Source: Cellvibrionales bacterium
GTDB taxonomy: Bacteria > Pseudomonadota > Gammaproteobacteria > Pseudomonadales > UBA7434
DNA: 9,920 nt
NCBI GenBank assembly: GCA_018668095.1
Contig: JABIQF010000142.1
Span: 1-9,920, forward strand
Reading direction: 5' to 3'
Part shown: in pieces, positions 1 to 5,095 of the stretch
Layout of the letters: each line of letters starts with the position of its first letter
Position numbering within the stretch: position 1 is the stretch's first letter
Notes under the pieces: generated by a model
Database searches by the model: none
Told to the model about the DNA's origin: nothing
What the model saw: only the letters and a program-made list of their open reading frames with translations
Program-made: the position numbers and the translations under genes

Positions 1-1010
1 AAATTCATTCTGTTTATGCCGGTATTGCCGGTAATCATATTCGCAGCTTGAATTCACATGGCATTGTCGCCATTAGAGAGCGCGAAGTAATGCCTGCTGA
101 TGTTGAGCGCGTGATTGATGCCGCGCGTGCGGTAGCTATTCCAGCTGATCAAAAAATATTACATGTGTTGCCACAGGAATATGTGATCGATACGCAAGAA
201 GGGGTAAAAGAACCTTTAGGTATGTCGGGTGTTCGTCTAGAAGCTAAAGTGCACTTGGTGACTTGTGCGGTTAACGCAGCACAAAATATTGAGAAGTGTA
301 TTCAGCGCTGCGATTTAGTCGTTGAAGATGTAATTCTTGAGCAGCTGGCTTCTAGCTATGCGGTGTTAACCGATGATGAGCGTGAGTTGGGTGTTTGTAT
401 TGTCGATATTGGCGGTGGCACAAGTGATATTGCTGTCTTTACTGAGGGCTCAATTCGTCACACGGCAAATATTCCAATAGCCGGTGATCAAGTCACTAAC
501 GATATTGCTATGGCACTTAGAACGCCAACACAATATGCCGAAGATATAAAAATTAAATACGCTTGTGCACTCACACAGTTAGCGGGTTTGGATGAAACAA
601 TAAAAGTGCCCAGTGTTGGTGATCGACCACCAAGAGATTTATCACGTCAGGCATTAGCTGAAGTTGTTGAGCCTCGTTACGACGAGTTATTTACTTTGGT
701 ACAAGCGGAATTACGTCGCAGTGGTTTTGAAGACTTAATTGCGGCAGGTATTGTTTTAACGGGCGGCACTTCCAAAATGCATGGTGTTGTTGAACTGGCT
801 GAAGAAATCTTTCATGTGCCGGTTCGCTTAGGTTCGCCGATGGGGGCATTTGGGTTGCAGGATGTTACTGATAATCCGATTCATGCTACGGGTGTTGGCT
901 TATTACATTACGGTTTCAAAGAACAATTTAAATCACAGCAATCGGCTGCGGCAAGTGCCAATGATGGACTGGTCGGCCGAGTTAAATCTTGGCTTAAAAA
1001 TTATTTTTAA
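1..1010 (+). CDS. ftsA: Cell division protein FtsA, 5'-truncated by window edge
   Basis: FtsA is the actin-like ATPase that tethers FtsZ filaments to the inner membrane and recruits later divisome proteins. The reading frame is open from base 3 (first complete codon, Ile) to TAA 1008-1010, giving 335 residues. FtsA is usually ~410-420 residues, so about 80 N-terminal residues, including the first phosphate-binding loop, lie outside the window. The TTG at 48 is an internal Leu, because the frame and FtsA similarity continue upstream of it. Visible landmarks are the HVLPQEYVID segment, the second phosphate-binding motif VDIGGGTSDIAVF, the PSVGDRPPR segment, the adenosine-site motif GIVLTGG, and the terminal amphipathic helix GRVKSWLKNYF that binds membrane. 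It ends 72 bases before ftsZ with no strong terminator, so co-transcription is likely. Identification is from family recall and synteny with ftsZ. Confidence 0.97.
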   Translation, partial: IHSVYAGIAGNHIRSLNSHGIVAIREREVMPADVERVIDAARAVAIPADQKILHVLPQEYVIDTQEGVKEPLGMSGVRLEAKVHLVTCAVNAAQNIEKCIQRCDLVVEDVILEQLASSYAVLTDDERELGVCIVDIGGGTSDIAVFTEGSIRHTANIPIAGDQVTNDIAMALRTPTQYAEDIKIKYACALTQLAGLDETIKVPSVGDRPPRDLSRQALAEVVEPRYDELFTLVQAELRRSGFEDLIAAGIVLTGGTSKMHGVVELAEEIFHVPVRLGSPMGAFGLQDVTDNPIHATGVGLLHYGFKEQFKSQQSAAASANDGLVGRVKSWLKNYF

Positions 1011-1082
1011 TTTTTAACATTATATTTATGGTATTCAATTTTTTAATTTTTAAAGTTTTAACTTCCTGAGGGGGAAATTATC

Positions 1083-2306
1083 ATGTTTGAACTAGTAGAC
1101 AATGTTCCACAAAATGCAGTCATTAAAGTTGTTGGTGTTGGCGGCGGCGGCGGTAATGCAGTTAAGCATATGATTGCTAATAATATCGATGGCGTAGAAT
1201 TTATTTGTGCTAACACTGACGCTCAGGCGTTAACAGATATGGCTGCTAATACTGTATTACAACTTGGCGGTACCATTACGAAAGGTTTGGGTGCTGGTGC
1301 AAATCCTGATGTGGGTCGTCAGGCGGCATTAGAAGATAGAGAACGTATTGCTGAAGTTATCGGTGGTGCTGATATGGTGTTTATTACTGCCGGAATGGGT
1401 GGCGGTACTGGAACAGGTGGGGCGCCGATTATTGCGGAAGTAGCAAAAGAGATGGGTATCTTAACGGTTGCTGTTGTTACTCGCCCGTTTAAGTTTGAAG
1501 GCAAGAAAAGAAAAATGCATGCCGAAGAGGGTATTCTTGAGCTGCAACAGCATGTTGATTCATTAATTACGATTCCAAATGAAAAGCTGCTAGCGGTTAT
1601 GGGTAAGAACACTAGCTTGCTTGACGCATTTAAATCGGCAAATGATGTATTGTTGGGTGCTGTTCAAGGTATCGCTGATCTCATTATCCGTCCAGGTATG
1701 ATCAACGTCGATTTCGCTGATGTTCGAACGGTAATGTCTGAAATGGGTATGGCGATGATGGGAACGGGTATCTCTAGTGGCGAGTTAAGAGCACGTGAAG
1801 CTGCTGAAGCGGCTATTCGAAGCCCGCTTTTAGAAGATGTTAATCTTCAAGGTGCGCGTGGTATTTTGGTGAATATTACGGCTGGCATGGATCTTTCTTT
1901 GGGTGAGTTTGCCGAAGTCGGTGAGACTATTGAAGAGTTTGCCTCTGATAATGCGACGGTAGTGGTTGGTACTGTTATTGATCCTGATATGACGGATGAG
2001 TTGAAAGTGACAGTGGTAGCAACAGGTTTGGGTGATGTAGCATCAGAAACACCTGTTCGTTTGGTGAATACAGGTCGCCCAAATTCAGCGGGAAGACCTA
2101 ATTACGAAAATTATGATATGCCACCGACTATGCGTCAAAAGTCAGCAGCTGTTGAGCCAACACGGTCAACTCGATCTGTAGAAGAGCCGGTTTTAAGTCA
2201 ATCTGGTACTACTACAACATCTGCGGAAACGGCATCATCACCAGCGGCGAGTAAAAATATGGAAATGCTTGATATTCCAGCGTTTTTACGCCGTCAGGCA
2301 AATTAA
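1083..2306 (+). CDS. ftsZ: Cell division GTPase FtsZ
   Basis: FtsZ is the tubulin-like GTPase that polymerises into the cytoplasmic Z ring. The protein has 407 residues, normal for the family. A Gly-rich nucleotide loop (GVGGGGGNAV) lies near residues 18-27. The tubulin signature GGGTGTG is at 106-112. The T7 loop NVDFADV is at 208-214, with the catalytic Asp pair D210 and D213 that hydrolyse GTP bound to the neighbouring subunit. The globular domain ends near 318. A low-complexity linker rich in Ser, Thr, Pro and Ala runs from ~325 to 394. The C-terminal peptide MLDIPAFLRRQAN (395-407) is the conserved site for FtsA, ZipA and MinC. The ATG at 1083 follows a strong Shine-Dalgarno (GAGGGGG, 1068-1074). 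The AT-rich 72-base gap after ftsA contains T-runs but no hairpin I trust. Nothing is missing or disrupted. Confidence 0.99.
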   Translation: MFELVDNVPQNAVIKVVGVGGGGGNAVKHMIANNIDGVEFICANTDAQALTDMAANTVLQLGGTITKGLGAGANPDVGRQAALEDRERIAEVIGGADMVFITAGMGGGTGTGGAPIIAEVAKEMGILTVAVVTRPFKFEGKKRKMHAEEGILELQQHVDSLITIPNEKLLAVMGKNTSLLDAFKSANDVLLGAVQGIADLIIRPGMINVDFADVRTVMSEMGMAMMGTGISSGELRAREAAEAAIRSPLLEDVNLQGARGILVNITAGMDLSLGEFAEVGETIEEFASDNATVVVGTVIDPDMTDELKVTVVATGLGDVASETPVRLVNTGRPNSAGRPNYENYDMPPTMRQKSAAVEPTRSTRSVEEPVLSQSGTTTTSAETASSPAASKNMEMLDIPAFLRRQAN

Positions 2307-2329
2307 ACGCATATGCTAGGCTCAGTATT

Positions 2330-2426
2330 CTCGTAAGGATTGGGTGCGGACGTTAGTAGTGACTACCTTTTGCCAGCTAGTAAATGCAAAAGTGTTCTGC
2401 TAGGATCCGCGGCCCAAATCGACGAG
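2330..2426 (+). promoter_or_regulatory. Candidate structured RNA (three-way junction plus pseudoknot) between ftsZ and lpxC
   Basis: The segment begins 24 bases after the ftsZ stop. Pairings seen directly: outer helix CTCGT 2330-2334 with ACGAG 2422-2426; closing helix GATT 2338-2341 with AATC 2417-2420, GGG 2342-2344 with CCC 2413-2415, T2345 with G2412, and GCGGA 2346-2350 with TCCGC 2406-2410. Enclosed are a small hairpin GTAG 2356-2359/CTAC 2363-2366 and, directly after it, a perfect 7-bp hairpin CTTTTGC 2367-2373/GCAAAAG 2386-2392. The 12-base loop of the latter can pair with the 3' junction strand: CTAGTA 2377-2382 with TGCTAG 2398-2403, one wobble. The shape resembles a riboswitch aptamer or other cis-acting RNA. 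The 3' strand overlaps the terminator at 2414-2444, so the two folds exclude each other. I infer a regulatory or termination role; the ligand and direction are unknown. A chance fold, or a plain complex terminator for ftsZ, remains possible. Confidence 0.42.
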
Positions 2427-2444
2427 TAGGACGTTTGGTTTTTT
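2414..2444 (+). terminator. Intrinsic-terminator-like hairpin downstream of ftsZ
   Basis: CCAAA 2414-2418 pairs with TTTGG 2434-2438. Beyond a bulged T2419, CG 2420-2421 pairs with CG 2432-2433, leaving a 10-base loop. Six T (2439-2444) follow the stem immediately. The stem has 7 bp and only four G-C pairs, so termination may be partial. Its 5' arm is shared with the larger upstream fold at 2330-2426. Confidence 0.5.
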
Positions 2445-2530
2445 GTTAAGTAGCGCTAAGTAATATTAAGATCTTTCAGCGATACTGATTAAATAGTGAA
2501 CAAATACTCGTTATATGGACTAAAGCTTCC

Positions 2531-2637
2531 TTCAACTGGTCATAATCCAGCTAAATTGAACTTCAAAATTTGATTTAACTGAGTATATTGCCCTCCTTAG
2601 AAAAGCTTGAAAAAAAGACCGAGAATAAAGGTGAGCC
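2531..2637 (+). promoter_or_regulatory. lpxC leader with weak promoter-like and hairpin signals
   Basis: This is the last part of the 331-base ftsZ-lpxC gap. TTCAACTGG (2531-2539) can pair with CCAG (2547-2550) and, past a bulge, TTGAA (2556-2560). A weak sigma70-like pair is TTCAAA 2562-2567 and TATATT 2584-2589 with a 16-base spacer, which would start transcription near 2595. No sequence here is a strong promoter. If the terminator at 2414-2444 works, lpxC needs either read-through or a promoter in this stretch. The lpxC Shine-Dalgarno is AAGGTGAG at 2628-2635. I see no coding potential here. Confidence 0.22.
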
Positions 2638-3549
2638 ATGATTAGACAAAGAACATTGCGTAATAGTATCCGTGCCACAGGTGTTGGCCTTCACACGGGT
2701 AAAAAAGTGTATCTCACGCTGCGCCCTGCGCCGATTGATACAGGCATTGTTTTCCGTCGCGTTGACCTCGATCCGGTTGTCGAAATTCTCGCCCAAGCCA
2801 AAAATGTTGGTGACACTACCTTATCTACCACTCTTGTTCAGGGTGATGTCCGTATTTCTACTGTTGAGCATCTACTTTCAGCGATGGCTGGTCTTGGTAT
2901 TGATAACGCTTACGTTGAAATGAATGCTTCTGAAGTGCCAATTATGGACGGCAGTGCAGGCCCATTTGTCTTCTTACTACAATCTGCCGGTATTGAAGAG
3001 CAAGCTGCTGCTAAGAAGTTTATCCGTATTAAACGTGAAGTAAGATTGGATGATGGCGACAAGTTTGCCAGTTTCTTACCTCGCAACGGCTTTAAAGTTA
3101 GCTTTTCTATTGATTTTGATCACCCTGTTTTCCGTGGCCGTCCAGCTGTTGCCGAAGTTGATTTTTGTTCAACATCGTTTGTACGAGAAGTCAGTCGTGC
3201 ACGTACTTTCGGTTTTATGCATGATATGGAAAACTTACGTTCACAGGGTTTGGCTCAAGGTGGCAGTGTTGATAACGCCATTGTGGTTGATGATTTCCGT
3301 ATTGTGAATGAAGATGGCTTGCGCTACGAAGATGAGTTTGTTCGTCACAAAGTGCTTGATGCGATTGGCGATTTGTACCTTCTCGGCAATAGCTTAATTG
3401 GTGAATTTAAAGCCCATAAATCGGGTCATGCGCTTAATAATATGTTGCTTCGTGAGCTTATTGCTCAGCCAGATGCTTGGGAAGTTGTGACTTTCGAAGA
3501 TTCAGAAAAAGCGCCTATTTCATTTTCATCACCTCTAATGGCCGTCTAA
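2638..3549 (+). CDS. lpxC: UDP-3-O-acyl-N-acetylglucosamine deacetylase LpxC
   Basis: LpxC is the zinc-dependent cytoplasmic deacetylase that removes acetate from UDP-3-O-acyl-GlcNAc, the committed step of lipid A synthesis. The protein has 303 residues (E. coli 305). The N-terminus MIRQRTLRNSIRATGVGLHTG is typical. VEHLLSA carries catalytic Glu77 and zinc ligand His78. The motif FVRHKVLDAIGDL supplies zinc ligands His237 and Asp241. KSGHALNN contains the catalytic His264. The PIMDGSAGPF segment (101-110) is conserved. All key residues are present, so the enzyme should be active. The ATG at 2638 is set by AAGG 2628-2631 and by the conserved N-terminus. In E. coli LpxC is controlled by FtsH proteolysis through its C-terminus; the tail here (SSPLMAV) ends in small and hydrophobic residues, compatible with that but not proof. 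Its stop codon lies inside an inverted repeat (3532-3563). Confidence 0.99.
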   Translation: MIRQRTLRNSIRATGVGLHTGKKVYLTLRPAPIDTGIVFRRVDLDPVVEILAQAKNVGDTTLSTTLVQGDVRISTVEHLLSAMAGLGIDNAYVEMNASEVPIMDGSAGPFVFLLQSAGIEEQAAAKKFIRIKREVRLDDGDKFASFLPRNGFKVSFSIDFDHPVFRGRPAVAEVDFCSTSFVREVSRARTFGFMHDMENLRSQGLAQGGSVDNAIVVDDFRIVNEDGLRYEDEFVRHKVLDAIGDLYLLGNSLIGEFKAHKSGHALNNMLLRELIAQPDAWEVVTFEDSEKAPISFSSPLMAV

Positions 3550-3563
3550 TTTAATATTAGAGG
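3532..3563. repeat. Inverted repeat spanning the lpxC stop codon
   Basis: CCTCTAAT (3532-3539) and ATTAGAGG (3556-3563) are perfect 8-base inverted arms separated by 16 bases that contain the lpxC stop TAA (3547-3549). No T-run follows (CATTTACTGG), so this is not a standard intrinsic terminator. It could protect the 3' end of the mRNA or be fortuitous. Confidence 0.4.
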
Positions 3564-3893
3564 CATTTACTGGTCGCGGCTGTACAAAAATTAATCTATC
3601 GCCCTGGCTTGTAGTTATTTTTTAGAATAAAAGCTATAAATAATAATGACTTACAGGTTTTTATTGGTGCTGATTTTTGTGGCTATTGCTTAGTGAAGAT
3701 GCCTTTAAGTCAGTCAATATAACCATTTCAGTTTTATTTTCATCAATCAAATTATGAATAATGACTCAAAGTGCGTAAAATGCGCTGCTGTTTTTAGGCT
3801 GTCGACTTAAATAAAAGATAACGCTCACTTTTTTACCTTTATTCGATAGTTGTTGCTTCGAATGTTATTGATTAGTTAGTTTGGAACGTTTTA
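3550..3893. other. AT-rich gene-free spacer between lpxC and the M23 gene
   Basis: This 344-base stretch holds no convincing gene on either strand. A loose hairpin with CCTG 3603-3606 against CAGG 3654-3657, with A/T-rich partial pairing inside and a T-rich run at 3658-3665, might act as the lpxC terminator, but pairing is imperfect. A 15-codon hydrophobic ORF (MTYRFLLVLIFVAIA, 3646-3693) has no Shine-Dalgarno. On the minus strand, a GTG-started stretch with AAAGG nearby stops after 20 codons. In Pseudomonas a divergent DUF721 (DciA) gene occupies this position; I find nothing resembling it. No strong promoter for the M23 gene was seen. Confidence 0.6.
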
Positions 3894-4841
3894 ATGAAGC
3901 TCATAGTACTCCCTAAGCGTGTTAGTCGATCTCTTACGCTAGATACATCAAAACCGGCTCATCAGTTTATGCTGATGGTTTTTTTGTTGTTGCCGTTTAT
4001 TTTAGGTATCTTGAGCTTTTGGCTTTATCAATCAACGGTTAGGCAGGCTTCTGAAACACAGTTGATGGATCAATGGCAGCAAGAGTTGGCGCGTCAAGCG
4101 GCTGATGTCGAGCAAACGCAGCAGCGAGTAGGCGATGAATTATCGGCTATGACGGCTAGGGTGGCCGAACTTCAGGCTAGACTGATGCGACTCGATGCAC
4201 TCGGTGAGCAAGTGGCTCAAGTCGCTCAACTGGATAATGGTGAATTCGATTTTAGTCGACGGCCTGCCTTGGGTGGCCCTGAATTAGTCGCTGACACTGA
4301 TGCCGTAGCATTGAGCGTGTTGGATAAACACTCATCACTGCAGCTGATGTTGGGCCAGTTGAATACGCATCTTGATAATCGCGAGCAGCAATTGGCGATG
4401 TTAGATAAACAGTTAACCGATCGAGAAACACGTTTACAGACCTTTGTTGCGGGTAAGCCGGTTTCTAAGGGTTGGATGTCATCATCATTTGGCCGTCGAA
4501 CTGACCCCTTTAGCGGAAAGCAATCATGGCATGAGGGTGTCGATTTTGCTGGTAAGGCCGGTGTTGATGTTATTGCGGTTGCCAGCGGTGTAGTGACCCA
4601 TTCTGGCCGTAAGTCGGGCTATGGCAATATCGTCGAGCTTAACCATGGTAATGGCTATGTGACTCGTTATGCTCACAATGATACACACCAAGTCAGCGTT
4701 GGCGATATTGTTGAGAAGGGGCAGGTTATTGCCACTATGGGCAGCAGTGGTCGATCAACCGGTCCTCATGTGCATTTTGAGGTGCTTAAAAACGGTGAGC
4801 CGATGAATCCTGAGCGTTATATTTATCGCGCTAGTCTATAG
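3894..4841 (+). CDS. Membrane-anchored M23 (LytM) family peptidoglycan endopeptidase
   Basis: The 315-residue protein begins with a short basic cytoplasmic tail (KLIVLPKRVSRS). One transmembrane anchor follows at about 25-45 (FMLMVFLLLPFILGILSFWLY). Next is a Gln/Leu-rich coiled-coil-like region at ~50-112, a low-complexity link, and a second helical segment at ~145-185. The C-terminal M23 domain spans ~190-310. Metal and catalytic residues are intact: HxxxD as His213 and Asp217, RYAH with His261, and HVH with His292 and His294. It is therefore probably an active zinc endopeptidase cutting peptide cross-links in the periplasm, not a degenerate EnvC/NlpD-type amidase activator. The substrate bond cannot be read from sequence. 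The position between lpxC and secA matches the Pseudomonas M23 gene (PA4404-like, from memory). The ATG at 3894 has only a weak Shine-Dalgarno (TGGAA, 3882-3886). A terminator abuts its stop. Confidence 0.93.
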   Translation: MKLIVLPKRVSRSLTLDTSKPAHQFMLMVFLLLPFILGILSFWLYQSTVRQASETQLMDQWQQELARQAADVEQTQQRVGDELSAMTARVAELQARLMRLDALGEQVAQVAQLDNGEFDFSRRPALGGPELVADTDAVALSVLDKHSSLQLMLGQLNTHLDNREQQLAMLDKQLTDRETRLQTFVAGKPVSKGWMSSSFGRRTDPFSGKQSWHEGVDFAGKAGVDVIAVASGVVTHSGRKSGYGNIVELNHGNGYVTRYAHNDTHQVSVGDIVEKGQVIATMGSSGRSTGPHVHFEVLKNGEPMNPERYIYRASL

Positions 4842-4869
4842 GTCGGTTTTTCAGCCCGGCCTTCTTTTT
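4841..4869 (+). terminator. Intrinsic terminator after the M23 gene
   Basis: GGTCGG (4841-4846) pairs with CCGGCC (4856-4861) with one T-G wobble and a 9-base loop. The T-rich tract TTCTTTTT (4862-4869) follows directly. The stem starts on the last base of the TAG stop codon. This is the best terminator in the window and separates the M23 gene from secA. Confidence 0.75.
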
Positions 4870-4922
4870 CAGCTATTGATTAATCATATTTCGCCCTCAC
4901 TATCCCAGTCTATACTTCGTTT

Positions 4923-5095
4923 TTGTCAATCTTTCTGATAATGCTTTTGCAGCCAAAAAACTACCAACGTGGTATGCTTGCGCGCTTTGCGCGTGCCTGA
5001 AGCGTTGTTGGCTGTTTTGATATTGCCAATGGCACAGTTACTTGCTTAATTTTTAATTTAATTTGTCGTTTAAACAAGAGAAATAGACAGCCGAT
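4923..5095 (+). promoter_or_regulatory. Structured secA leader with a short upstream ORF
   Basis: A long stem-loop can form from CAGCCAA 4950-4956 with TTGGCTG 5008-5014, CAACG 4965-4969 with CGTTG 5003-5007, and GGTATGC 4971-4977 with GCGTGCC 4991-4997. The same TTGGC can instead pair with GCCAA 5025-5029. TTGGCTGTTT 5008-5017 can also pair over ten positions (two wobbles) with AGACAGCCGA 5085-5094, just before the secA ATG at 5096. A short ORF, ATG 4941 to TGA 4998-5000 (19 codons; 25 if TTG 4923 is used), runs through the 5' arm and stops eight bases before the TTGGCTG element. It has no visible Shine-Dalgarno and no SecM-type arrest motif. The secA start itself has only a distant, weak AAGAG (5076-5080). 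I infer possible translational control of secA. No convincing promoter was found. Confidence 0.38.

Noticed and set aside
1011..1082. Promoter for ftsZ in the ftsA-ftsZ gap
   Set aside because: TATATT at 1021-1026 has no partner near -35 at usable spacing; the AT-richness makes such hexamers expected by chance.
1319..1612. 97-codon minus-strand ORF inside ftsZ
   Set aside because: Antisense shadow of the FtsZ GTPase core, with low-complexity Ser/Pro/Ile composition and no family resemblance.
3646..3693. Small hydrophobic peptide MTYRFLLVLIFVAIA
   Set aside because: Fifteen codons, no ribosome-binding site, and a hydrophobic make-up expected from T-rich DNA.
3709..3828. Minus-strand DciA remnant read leftward from a GTG near 3828
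   Set aside because: AAAGG precedes the GTG at fair spacing, but the frame stops after 20 codons, and neither that part nor the in-frame stretch beyond it resembles DUF721.
4884..5000. A true SecM homologue upstream of secA
   Set aside because: The open frame from 4884 to TGA 5000 is under 40 codons, has no Shine-Dalgarno, no proper signal peptide and no FxxxxWIxxxxGIRAGP arrest sequence. I kept only the RNA-leader hypothesis.
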